Shown piece after piece: positions 11,917 through 20,216 of a DNA stretch of 64,000 nt (within the stretch, counting starts at the first letter, position 1; every line of letters begins with the position of its first letter). The translations under genes and the position numbers were made by a program. The notes beneath the pieces are model-generated. The model was not told the DNA's origin, did not search any database, and saw only the letters and a program-made list of their open reading frames with translations. This stretch comes from Achromobacter spanius (GTDB taxonomy: Bacteria; Pseudomonadota; Gammaproteobacteria; Burkholderiales; Burkholderiaceae_B). The stretch spans positions 1,550,001 to 1,614,000 of the forward strand of contig NZ_CP121261.1 of NCBI RefSeq assembly GCF_029637605.1. The letters are read 5' to 3'.

Positions 11917-12795
11917 TCAATCATCCCCCCCGTTATTCGCCCCCCGCGCTTCCGACAGCGCGATCGTCAGGTGCACTACCTTCTTTTTCAGCTGATCGCG
12001 CTCTTCCGTAATGCGCGCCAGCACCCCGCGCAAGCGCGCCACTTCCGCCGGCAGGTCGGCGATGTGTTCGATGGGCACTTCGGGCGGGGCTTCGCGGGGC
12101 GGCGGCGCCTTGGCCAAGCGCACTTCGCGCGCGGCCTGTTGCAGTTCTTTCTTGCCGCCCGCCACCGCCGCCGCCTGACGCTCGGGCGGCAACGACGCCA
12201 CCGCCGCTGCCGCATTGATGGAAATGGCGCCCTCTTTCACGGCGCGCACCAGTTCCGGCGCGGCGGCTTTCTGGATCTTTTCGATCTGCCCCAGGGTATT
12301 GCTGCTGATGCGCGCGGCGCGCGCCAGCGCCTGCCGGCTGGGCACAGGCGGCGTCCATGACATGTTGGGCGGCAGGCGCGGCGCTCCATCGGCGGCGGGC
12401 GCGCCGTCGTCCTCATCCCAGGGCGGCGACCCATCCGCAGGCGGTGCGTCGGCCGCGGCCTCGGGCGGCGTGCGCGCCAGCAAAATTTCCTTCTTGCGCA
12501 GCGCCAGCACGCCGCGCTGGAAGTCCGACACGCTGCGGCGTCCCAGATGGTTTTCGATCATCCACAGATGCACGTCTTCCATCGACTTGAACGTGGTGTT
12601 CTGGCGCGTCTGGAATTCAATGCCGTGCTTCTTGCACAAGGCGTAGCGGTTGTGCCCGTCCACCAGCAGGTCGCCCCACAGCACCAGCGCATCGCGGCAG
12701 CCTTCGGCCAGCAGGCTACGCTCAAGCGCCTCGTGCTCGTCTTCGGTCAAGGGGTCTATGTAGGCGCGCAGGCCCTCGTCTATCCTGATTTCCAT
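11917..12795 (-). CDS. orphan ParB/Srx-fold domain protein with C-terminal coiled coil
   Basis: 292 residues from the ATG at 12795 (a TTG three codons earlier is possible). The N-terminal part has the ParB-like nuclease/CTPase-type segment LVLWGDLLVDGHNRYALCKK (about residues 40-60). A proline/acid-rich linker leads to a helix-turn-helix-like region (RAARISSNTLGQIEKIQKAA) and the end is predicted coiled coil (EVARLRGVLARITEERDQLK). There is no parA next to it and no parS-like palindrome was noticed, so it is probably not a chromosome-partition protein. Plasmid- and integrative-element-borne relatives act as DNA-binding regulators. Confidence 0.7.
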   Translation of the reverse strand: MEIRIDEGLRAYIDPLTEDEHEALERSLLAEGCRDALVLWGDLLVDGHNRYALCKKHGIEFQTRQNTTFKSMEDVHLWMIENHLGRRSVSDFQRGVLALRKKEILLARTPPEAAADAPPADGSPPWDEDDGAPAADGAPRLPPNMSWTPPVPSRQALARAARISSNTLGQIEKIQKAAAPELVRAVKEGAISINAAAAVASLPPERQAAAVAGGKKELQQAAREVRLAKAPPPREAPPEVPIEHIADLPAEVARLRGVLARITEERDQLKKKVVHLTIALSEARGANNGGDD

Positions 12796-12828
12796 GGTGT
12801 CCAATTCGTTGATCTTGTCGGGCCGACG

Positions 12829-13440
12829 CTACGTCAGCCCCTGGCCGCGCAGAAAATCCTGAACCGCCGCCAGCCGCGCCACCGGGTCCGTCAGGCCCAG
12901 CAGACGGGTCTTGTCGTCGGGCGGCAGCGGCAGCAGTTCGCACCAGCGGTCCGCCACCCAACCGCTGTCGTCCAGCCGGAATGGCGGCGCAATCGGCATC
13001 TTGTCGGCAGGCACGCCCTCTTGCTGCCATTGCGCCACCAGGCGCCCCAGCGCGTCGGCGCTGGGCTGCATGGATGCCGGCACGGGCGTGGGCGGATCGT
13101 CGGCAATGGGCTCGGCCTGGCCCATCCAAAGGCCGTATTTTGCCACTTCGCTGGAAAGCAGCCGGAACCGGCTGCCGCCAATACAGCGCACTTGCAGCAA
13201 GGCGGGCATGGGCGCATCCCACGAGGCGATGCGCGCCATGGTGCCCAGCGGCGCAAGCGTCTCGACGCCCTCGGGCGAACGCACTTCGTTGCCCGCCAGC
13301 AAGCCCACCACGCCGAACTCGCTGCCATCCGCGATGCAGCGGCGGATCATATCCAGATAGCGCACCTCGAAAATGCGCAGATGCAGCACGCCAGCGGGAA
13401 ACAGCGCGTTGGATAAGGGAAACAGCGGAATCAGCGCCAT
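12829..13440 (-). CDS. Lon substrate-binding-domain (LAN-type) protein
   Basis: 203 residues from the ATG at 13440, preceded by AAGGAG. It begins MALIPLFPLSNALFPAGVLH, the hallmark of the N-terminal domain of Lon, but has no AAA or protease domain, so it is one of the stand-alone Lon-N proteins. The function of these is not established; substrate or adaptor binding is presumed. It lies 10 bases after the AhpD-like gene and is surely cotranscribed with it. Confidence 0.88.
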   Translation of the reverse strand: MALIPLFPLSNALFPAGVLHLRIFEVRYLDMIRRCIADGSEFGVVGLLAGNEVRSPEGVETLAPLGTMARIASWDAPMPALLQVRCIGGSRFRLLSSEVAKYGLWMGQAEPIADDPPTPVPASMQPSADALGRLVAQWQQEGVPADKMPIAPPFRLDDSGWVADRWCELLPLPPDDKTRLLGLTDPVARLAAVQDFLRGQGLT

Positions 13441-13450
13441 GGCCGGCTCC

Positions 13451-13885
13451 TTATTGGGTGTCGGAAACGTTGACGGAAGCGCCGACGTCGAACGCGGCAT
13501 CCACCGGCACCTGCATGGCCGTCACCATCGCGTTGGTCTGCGCCGCCATGCCAATCACGGAAAGCAGTTCGGCATGTTGGCCGTCGGTCATGCCCCGGGC
13601 CTTGGCCGCCGCCGTGTGCGAGTGCACGCAGTACGAGCAACCGTTGGCGGTGGACACGGCGATATAGATCATCTCGCGCACCAGCGGCGACAGTTCGCCG
13701 TCGGCCATCATGACCTGCTTCAACTGCGCCCACACGCGCTGCAATTGCGGGGGATCGTTCGCCAGCGCGCGCCAGAAATTATTCACGAAATCTGACTTGC
13801 GCGTCGCCCGGATGTCTTCAAACACCGCCCATGCCTGAGGGCTTTTACGGACTTCGTCGTCCGATAGCAGTTTGACCGTGCTCAT
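13451..13885 (-). CDS. carboxymuconolactone decarboxylase/AhpD-like protein
   Basis: 144 residues, all-helical, with the AhpD-type motif NGCSYCVHSH (Cys83, Cys86, His90), the redox-active CxxC plus histidine of alkylhydroperoxidase-like proteins. It probably acts on peroxides or as a thiol-dependent reductase in the cytoplasm; a role in aromatic lactone decarboxylation is unlikely because the CxxC is intact. It is cotranscribed with the Lon-N protein gene, 10 bases downstream. Confidence 0.85.
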   Translation of the reverse strand: MSTVKLLSDDEVRKSPQAWAVFEDIRATRKSDFVNNFWRALANDPPQLQRVWAQLKQVMMADGELSPLVREMIYIAVSTANGCSYCVHSHTAAAKARGMTDGQHAELLSVIGMAAQTNAMVTAMQVPVDAAFDVGASVNVSDTQ

Positions 13886-14041
13886 GCCATTTTTTCCTTT
13901 GTGAAGGCCGCTGTCAGGCAGAATTTGCCGTCAAGCGGCTACAGTGCGTACTTTGCCGGCTTCTTCGGGTACCGTGGGCCGGGTTTTCCATCATAGTGCG
14001 GCAGCGCAGCGCGCACCCGCCCCCCAAAAAAAGGAAACATC

Positions 14042-14470
14042 ATGCCCCAGCTATCCGCCTATCTCAGCTTTGATGGCAACTGCGCGGACGCCATGCGCTT
14101 CTACGAGCGCGTGCTGGGCGGCCGCCTTGAAACGCTGATCCGCTACGCCGACGCGCCGTCGGACGCGGCGATGCCTGCCTTGTCACCCGAGGACGCCGAG
14201 CGTGTCATGGTGGCGCGCCTGGTACTGGACGAGCAGACGCTGCTGGGCAGCGACGCCACCAGCGGCCATCCCTATCCCGGCAAGCAGGGCATTGCGCTGG
14301 CCCTGGTCTACCCCACGGTATCCGACGCCCAGCGCGTGTTCGACCAATTGGCCGACGGCGGCAACGTGACGATGCCATTGCAGAAAACATTCTGGGCAGA
14401 CGCGTATGGCGCGTTGCTGGACCGCTTTGGCACGCGCTGGATGGTCAGCGGCGGCAAGATCACGCATTAA
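14042..14470 (+). CDS. VOC-superfamily (PhnB-like glyoxalase) protein
   Basis: 142 residues starting MPQLSAYLSFDGNCADAMRF, with YERVLGG and a second half ending FGTRWMVSGG, the pattern of PhnB/3-demethylubiquinone-methyltransferase-like VOC proteins. The paired beta-alpha-beta-beta-beta modules usually make a metal site for ring opening, isomerisation or antibiotic binding; the substrate is unknown. AAGGAAA stands at the right distance before the ATG. It is transcribed away from the AhpD-like gene across a 156-base gap that should hold both promoters. Confidence 0.85.
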   Translation: MPQLSAYLSFDGNCADAMRFYERVLGGRLETLIRYADAPSDAAMPALSPEDAERVMVARLVLDEQTLLGSDATSGHPYPGKQGIALALVYPTVSDAQRVFDQLADGGNVTMPLQKTFWADAYGALLDRFGTRWMVSGGKITH

Positions 14471-14540
14471 GGATCAGGCCTTAAGGGGGTACGCCTTAAA
14501 GGTCACGTGTTGAGCACGTCGGGTGCCGCGCCGGTTATTC

Positions 14541-14590
14541 GCCGCGGGACCGCCCGCCGCGAGATCGCCCGCCGCGGGATCGCCCGCCGC
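14541..14590. repeat. 15-bp tandem repeat, about 3.4 copies
   Basis: Units starting at 14541, 14556, 14571 and 14586 (partial) read GCCGCGGGACCGCCC, GCCGCGAGATCGCCC and GCCGCGGGATCGCCC. They lie just downstream of the IclR gene stop in the 132-base gap between the VOC and IclR genes. Confidence 0.75.
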
Positions 14591-14602
14591 GCCGTCGGAG
14601 CA

Positions 14603-15472
14603 TCAAGCCCCCGGCCGATGCAGCGCCAGCACATCGTGCAACGATTGCGCCGCGCGTTGCAGCACCGGCACGGCGCGCAGCAAATCGTCCAGCATGACCC
14701 GGGCCGTGGGCGCGTGGCAGGCCACGGCCGCCACCACCCGGTCCTCGGCGTCTTTCACGGGCACCGCCACCGCGCTCATGCCGCGCACGAATTCTTCGTT
14801 GTCGATACCAATGCCGCGCGCGGCCAGGCGTTCCAGTTCTTCTTCCAATTGCACGGGGTCGGTCAGGGTGCGCGGCGTGTTGCGCGTCAGCGGCAAGCGG
14901 GCCACCACGCGGCCCCGTTCCAGCCGGTTCATGGACGCCAGGAACAGCTTGCCGCTGGCCGTGCAATGCATGGGCACATGGCTGCCCACCGCGAAGAACA
15001 GCCGCAAGGGTTCCGACGTTTCCACGCGCTCCATATAGACCACGCGGTCGCCGTCGGGCGCGGTCAAGTTGCAGGTTTCACCCAGGGTGCCGACCAGTTG
15101 CGCCAGCACCGCGCGGCAGGCGCGTGTAAAGGCCGACGCGTGCAAGGTGGCCAGCGCCAGTGACGTGGCTTGCGGCCCCGGCACAAAGCCATGTTCGGTG
15201 GGCGTGGACGCCACGAAGCCGGCGCGCTGCATGGCGGCCAGCAGCCGCATCAGCGTGGTCTTGGGCATGTTCAAGCGCTGTGCAAGCTGCGCCAAGGTGG
15301 GCGGATGCTGGGCGCGCGCCAGGTGTTCCAGCACCACCAGGGCACGCAGCGAACGCGCGGCCTCTTGTTGCTGTTCGGGCGTGTCGCCTTCAGTTGACTG
15401 CGCTCCCGTCACCGGCTTGGACGCCGATGCTGCACTGCGATTTTGAAACCGAAGTTGCATGTTCCGTTCCAT
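14603..15472 (-). CDS. IclR-family transcriptional regulator
   Basis: 289 residues with an N-terminal winged helix-turn-helix (LRALVVLEHLARAQHPPTLA, NMPKTTLMRLLAAM) and an IclR effector domain (CHAPTARVML near the end, SGKLFLASM in the middle). The start at 15472 has GGGGGCGGA upstream; an ATG four codons later is also possible. It is divergent from the GMC oxidoreductase/transporter operon and is the likely regulator of that operon, acting in the 221-base intergenic region. Confidence 0.9.
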   Translation of the reverse strand: MERNMQLRFQNRSAASASKPVTGAQSTEGDTPEQQQEAARSLRALVVLEHLARAQHPPTLAQLAQRLNMPKTTLMRLLAAMQRAGFVASTPTEHGFVPGPQATSLALATLHASAFTRACRAVLAQLVGTLGETCNLTAPDGDRVVYMERVETSEPLRLFFAVGSHVPMHCTASGKLFLASMNRLERGRVVARLPLTRNTPRTLTDPVQLEEELERLAARGIGIDNEEFVRGMSAVAVPVKDAEDRVVAAVACHAPTARVMLDDLLRAVPVLQRAAQSLHDVLALHRPGA

Positions 15473-15693
15473 TTGTCCGCCCCCACGCGCGTTGTGCTTT
15501 GTTCTACGCGCCTGCTTTCTAGAATCGCCACAGATGTCCAGCCGGTTCCCGCATCAACACCGGATGGGATCGAGCCAGTATATAAGTGCGCCCCGCCGCA
15601 ACAAGCAGGGAAAACGCGCCGTCAGGGCGTGGTGCGGGTTGCGGTGCGGGTCGCTTGGGAACAGGCGGCACGACAACAAGGAGACAAGGCGAT

Positions 15694-17331
15694 ATGTCCG
15701 ATACCGTGGATGTCATCGTGGTGGGCGCCGGCTCGGCCGGATGCGTGATGGCCAATCGGCTTAGCGCCGACGGCGCGCACGCCGTCTGCCTGCTGGAAGC
15801 GGGCCCCAGGGACACCTACCCCTGGATCCACATTCCCATCGGCTACGGCAAGACCATGTTCCACAAGGTGGTGAACTGGGGCTACTACACCGACCCCGAC
15901 CCCAACATGCTGGGCCGCCGCATCTACTGGCCGCGCGGGCGCACCCTGGGCGGCTCCAGCGCCATCAACGGCCTGATCTACATACGCGGCCAGCGCGCCG
16001 ACTACGACGCTTGGGCGCGCGCGGGCAACCCCGGCTGGGGCTGGGACGACTGCCTGCCCTACTTTCGCAAACTGGAAAACAACGACCTGGGCGCCGGCCT
16101 GACCCGGGGCGTGGACGGCCCCTTGAACGCCACGTCCATCAAGACGCCCCACCCGCTGGTGGAAGCGATGATCGCCGCCGCCGGAACGCTGGGCGTACCG
16201 GCGGTGCGGGACTTCAACACGGGTGATCAGGAAGGCGTGGGCTATTACCAACTGACCACGCGTAACGGCCGCCGCTGCTCCACCGCCGTGGCCTACTTGC
16301 GGCCCGCCGAAGACCGCCCCAACCTGCGCGTGGAAACCGATGCCCACGCCATGGCCATTCTGTTCGAAGGCGGACGCGCCTGCGGCGTGCGCTACAGGCA
16401 AGGCGGCCAGGTACGAACGCTGCGCGCCCGGCGCGAGGTGGTGCTGTGCGCGGGCGCGCTGCAATCGCCACAGTTGCTGCAACTCTCGGGCGTGGGGCCG
16501 GCCGCGCTGCTGCGCCAGTTTGGTATCCGCGTGGTGCGCGACCTGCCCGGCGTCGGTGAAAACCTGCAAGACCACTTGCAGATCCGGCTGATCTACGAAA
16601 CCACGCGGCCCATCACCACCAACGACCAGTTGCGCAGCCTGCACGGGCGCGTGCGCATGGGTTTGCAATGGCTGCTGTTCAGAGGCGGCCCGCTGGCGGT
16701 CGGCATCAACCAGGGCGGCCTGTTCTGCCGGGTGGACCCGGCCAGCCTCACGCCCGACACCCAGTACCACTTCGCCACGCTGTCGGCCGACATGGCCGGC
16801 GGCAAGGTGCATCCGTTTTCAGGTTGCACGTACTCCGTCTGCCAGTTGCGCCCGACATCACGCGGCCAGGTGCGGCTGCGCAGCGCGGACCCGTTCGAGC
16901 CGCCGTCCATGCAAGCCAACTATCTTTCCACCGAGCTTGACCGCCACATGACCGTAGCGGCGGTCAAGCATGCGCGCCGGCTGGCCGCGACCGAGCCGCT
17001 TGCCGGGTTGATGAAGCGCGAGTTCCGGCCCGGCCCCGACGTGCGCACGGATGACGACATCCTGCATTTCTGCCGCGAACATGGGGCCACCATCTTCCAC
17101 CCCTCGGGCACGGCCAAGATGGGGCCGCGCAGCGATCCGATGGCGGTGGTGGACGAACGCCTGCGCGTGCATGGCGTGGCCGGACTGCGGGTGGTGGACT
17201 GTTCCATCATGCCCACGCTGGTCTCGGGCAACACCAACGCACCCGTGGTGATGCTGGCCGAACGCGCGGCCGATTTCATGCTGGAAGATTTCAAGCTGTC
17301 CCGGCGCCGGGCGGATCTTGTCGCCGCCTGA
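15694..17331 (+). CDS. GMC-family FAD-dependent oxidoreductase (choline/alcohol dehydrogenase-like)
   Basis: 545 residues from the ATG at 15694 with GGAG 10 bases upstream. FAD-binding GAGSAG sits in the first 15 residues. The GMC signature GGSSAINGLIYIRG follows, and the catalytic region has HPSGTAKMG with the conserved histidine, then GNTNAPVVMLAERAADFML. GMC enzymes oxidise alcohols to aldehydes with FAD and pass electrons to quinone or oxygen. Its partner transporter, 95 bases downstream, probably imports the substrate or a related organic acid. Confidence 0.93.
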   Translation: MSDTVDVIVVGAGSAGCVMANRLSADGAHAVCLLEAGPRDTYPWIHIPIGYGKTMFHKVVNWGYYTDPDPNMLGRRIYWPRGRTLGGSSAINGLIYIRGQRADYDAWARAGNPGWGWDDCLPYFRKLENNDLGAGLTRGVDGPLNATSIKTPHPLVEAMIAAAGTLGVPAVRDFNTGDQEGVGYYQLTTRNGRRCSTAVAYLRPAEDRPNLRVETDAHAMAILFEGGRACGVRYRQGGQVRTLRARREVVLCAGALQSPQLLQLSGVGPAALLRQFGIRVVRDLPGVGENLQDHLQIRLIYETTRPITTNDQLRSLHGRVRMGLQWLLFRGGPLAVGINQGGLFCRVDPASLTPDTQYHFATLSADMAGGKVHPFSGCTYSVCQLRPTSRGQVRLRSADPFEPPSMQANYLSTELDRHMTVAAVKHARRLAATEPLAGLMKREFRPGPDVRTDDDILHFCREHGATIFHPSGTAKMGPRSDPMAVVDERLRVHGVAGLRVVDCSIMPTLVSGNTNAPVVMLAERAADFMLEDFKLSRRRADLVAA

Positions 17332-17426
17332 TCGCCCCCATCAACAAGAAGGATGTCCCGAACGAAGCTCAATCCAGACCCGCGCACGGCGCCGCAGAGC
17401 GCCCCGCCCCATCAAAGGAGACTGCA

Positions 17427-18767
17427 ATGCCCAAGCAAAACGAAGCCGCGGTACGCAAGGTCGTCACCGCATCGCTGATCGGCGCCACTATCGAGTGGTA
17501 CGACTTTTTTCTATACGGTGTGGTCGCCGGCATCGTATTCAACAAGCTGTACTTCCCCACCGGCGACCCGCTGGTCTCCACCATGCTGGCCTATACCACC
17601 TTCGCGGTGGGCTTCATCACGCGGCCGCTGGGCGGGCTGATCTTCGGCCACTTCGGCGACCGCATCGGCCGCAAGAGCATGCTGGTGATGACGCTGATGA
17701 TCATGGGCGTGTCCACCTTCCTGATCGGCCTGGTGCCCACCTACGACAGCATCGGCGTGTGGGCGCCCATCCTGTTGCTGCTGCTGCGCGTGTTCCAGGG
17801 CATAGGCCTGGGCGGTGAATGGGGCGGCGCGGTGTTGATGGCCTACGAGTACGCGCCGCCGGGCAAGAAAGGCTTTTATGCGTCGTTGCCGCAGATCGGG
17901 CTGGCGATTGGGCTGTGCCTGGCTTCCGGCACGGTGGCGCTGCTGTCCACCTTGCTGACCGACGAACAGTTCATGGCCTGGGGCTGGCGCATCGCCTTCG
18001 TGGCGTCCGCCGCCATGGTGCTGGTGGGCATGTACATCCGCCTGAACATCAAGGAAACGCCGGAATTCACGGCGGTGAAGGCCAACAACGCCGAAAGCCG
18101 CATTCCGTTCTTCGACATGCTCAAGCGCTACCCCGGCAACGTGTTCAAGGGCATGGGCGCGCGGTATATCGATGGCGTTTTCTTCAACGTGTTCGGCGTG
18201 TTTTCCATTTCGTTCCTGACGCAGACCGTGCAGATCACCCGCACCGAAGCGCTGATCGGCGTCATGGCGGCCGCGCTGGTGATGTGCTTTTTCATTCCCT
18301 TCTTCGGCCGCTTGTCAGACCGCATCGGCCGCACGCGTGTCTACTTCTGGGGCTCGCTGATCACGGCGCTGGCGTCGTTTCCCGGCTTCTGGCTGATGCT
18401 GAACAGCCAGGGCAACGTCATGCTGATCTGGCTGGCCATCATCATCCCGTTCGGCATCTTCTACGCCGCCGTGTATGGCCCCGAGGCCGCGCTGTTCTGC
18501 GAGCTGTTCGACGCCAAGGTGCGCTACACCGGGATCTCGTTCGTGTATCAGTTCTCGGGCATCTTCGCCTCGGGTATCACGCCCATCATCGCCACCGCGC
18601 TGCTGAAGACAGGCAACGGCCAGCCGTGGCTGATCTGCCTGTACGTGCTGTTCGCCGGCGCGGTATCCGCGTGGTGCGCGTGGCTGATCGGGCGTGGCAA
18701 GCCCGCCGAAGACCCGGTCGCGCAGTCTTCGGCGCCCCTGCCTCGCGCGGGCTTGCGCAAGGCTTGA
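17427..18767 (+). CDS. MFS transporter of the metabolite:H+ symporter (MHS/ProP-like) family
   Basis: 446 residues, 12 predicted membrane spans. The start is typical of MHS carriers (ASLIGATIEWYDFFLYGVVA), and the loop after span 2 has the family motif GHFGDRIGRKSMLVMTLM. Members import organic acids, betaines or amino acids with protons. AAAGGAG precedes the ATG. It follows the GMC oxidoreductase in the same operon under probable IclR control, so substrate uptake for that enzyme is the best guess. Confidence 0.9.
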   Translation: MPKQNEAAVRKVVTASLIGATIEWYDFFLYGVVAGIVFNKLYFPTGDPLVSTMLAYTTFAVGFITRPLGGLIFGHFGDRIGRKSMLVMTLMIMGVSTFLIGLVPTYDSIGVWAPILLLLLRVFQGIGLGGEWGGAVLMAYEYAPPGKKGFYASLPQIGLAIGLCLASGTVALLSTLLTDEQFMAWGWRIAFVASAAMVLVGMYIRLNIKETPEFTAVKANNAESRIPFFDMLKRYPGNVFKGMGARYIDGVFFNVFGVFSISFLTQTVQITRTEALIGVMAAALVMCFFIPFFGRLSDRIGRTRVYFWGSLITALASFPGFWLMLNSQGNVMLIWLAIIIPFGIFYAAVYGPEAALFCELFDAKVRYTGISFVYQFSGIFASGITPIIATALLKTGNGQPWLICLYVLFAGAVSAWCAWLIGRGKPAEDPVAQSSAPLPRAGLRKA

Positions 18768-18777
18768 GCGTGGCCGC

Positions 18778-20211
18778 TCAGTTGGCCTGCGCCACGGGCG
18801 GCTGGACGCCGGTCCAGCCGCCACCCAACGCCTTGAACAAGGTCGCCAGCGCGATCTGGCGCTGCGTGCTGACCTCGATATAGGTCAACTGATCGGTGAA
18901 CGCGCTGCGCTGCGCGTCCAGATAGCGCAGATGACTGTCCACCCCACCGCGATAGCGCGCTTCCGACAGGCGCATCGCTTCCTGGCTGGACTCGGCCAAC
19001 GCGCGCCGCGAGGCCTCTTCGCGCCGCAAGGTGTCCGTGGCGGCCAGCGCGTCGGACACCTCTTTGAACGCGGTCTGGATCGTCAGCTCGTACTGCGCCA
19101 CCGCGATGTCCTTGCGCACCGTCGCCAGATCCAGGTTGGCCACATTGCGTCCGCCCGAGAAAATGGGCAGCGTGATCTGCGGCGTGAACGACCAGGCCCG
19201 TTGGCCACCGCCGAACAGGTCGGACAGGTCGGCGCTGGACGAACCGAACAGGCCCGTCAGCGTGATGCTGGGAAAAAACGCCGCTCGCGCCGCGCCGATG
19301 CTGGCGTTGCGTGCTTGCAGTTCATGTTCGGCGGCCAGGATGTCGGGCCGGCGTTCCAGCAGTTCCGAAGGCGCGCCCGCCGCAATCTCCTGCACCAGCA
19401 TGGGCGACGTGGGCAGTTGCGTGGGAAGGTAGGGACGCAGATCGTTCACGCCCACCAACAAAGCCAGCGCGTTGCCGGCTTGGCGGACCTGTCGGTCGAT
19501 GCGCTCGCGCTCGGCGCGTGCCTGTTCGGTCAGGCCCAAGGCCTCTTGGTAGTCCAGCGCCGTGGCCGCGCCGGCCTGGCGCCGCTGGGCGGTCAGGTGC
19601 AGCGAGGCCTCGCGGCTGGCCAGCGTCTGCTCGGTGACTTGCAGGCGGCGCATCGCGCTGTCGCGCGTGAGGTAAGCCTGTATCACTTCGGCCACCAAGC
19701 TGATGCGGGTGCTGTGCGCGGTTTCTTCGGTAGCCAGATAGCTTTGCAGCGCCGCATCCGACAGGCTGCGCACGCGGCCAAACAGGTCGATCTCGAACGA
19801 GGTCAGCCCAACGCCTGCCTGATAGCTGCTTTGCACGGCCGAACTGCCCGTGCTGTTCAGGTCAGCCGGCACCCGCTGCCGCGTGCCCGTGCCTTGCGCG
19901 TTGATGCCCGGCAGGCGGTCCGCGCGTTCGATGCGGTACTGCGCGCGGGCCGCTTCGATATTCAGCACGGCCTGACGCAGGTCGCGGTTATTGTCCAACG
20001 CCAGCGCCACCAGTTGGCGCAAGGGTTCGTCGGTAACGAAGGCCTGCCAGTCCAGCGTGGCGGCCGCCGACGGCGCCGAGGCATCCGGTTGGCCGAACTG
20101 CGTGGGGATGGGGGCATCAGGCCGTTGATAAACGGGCGCCATCGAGCAGCCGGCCAGCGCCGCCGTCAACACCAAGGCGCCCAGGGTGCGCGAAAAAGAA
20201 GTTTGCATCAT
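18778..20211 (-). CDS. RND efflux outer-membrane lipoprotein (OprM/NodT family)
   Basis: 477 residues from the ATG at 20211, chosen because GAGGA stands 9 bases before it; an ATG at 20220 overlaps the permease stop but has no space for a ribosome-binding site, and 20208 is also possible. The signal peptide ends in lipobox LAGC, and the two outer-membrane-factor repeats follow (GRVRSLSDAALQSYLATEET; GRNVANLDLATVRKD). It forms the trimeric outer-membrane channel of the pump encoded by the two upstream genes. Confidence 0.92.
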   Translation of the reverse strand: MMQTSFSRTLGALVLTAALAGCSMAPVYQRPDAPIPTQFGQPDASAPSAAATLDWQAFVTDEPLRQLVALALDNNRDLRQAVLNIEAARAQYRIERADRLPGINAQGTGTRQRVPADLNSTGSSAVQSSYQAGVGLTSFEIDLFGRVRSLSDAALQSYLATEETAHSTRISLVAEVIQAYLTRDSAMRRLQVTEQTLASREASLHLTAQRRQAGAATALDYQEALGLTEQARAERERIDRQVRQAGNALALLVGVNDLRPYLPTQLPTSPMLVQEIAAGAPSELLERRPDILAAEHELQARNASIGAARAAFFPSITLTGLFGSSSADLSDLFGGGQRAWSFTPQITLPIFSGGRNVANLDLATVRKDIAVAQYELTIQTAFKEVSDALAATDTLRREEASRRALAESSQEAMRLSEARYRGGVDSHLRYLDAQRSAFTDQLTYIEVSTQRQIALATLFKALGGGWTGVQPPVAQAN

Positions 20212-20216
20212 GACGG

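Noticed and set aside
11917..12795. Chromosome-partition locus or replication origin
   Set aside because: No ParA, no parS-like palindromes and no DnaA-box cluster were seen nearby.
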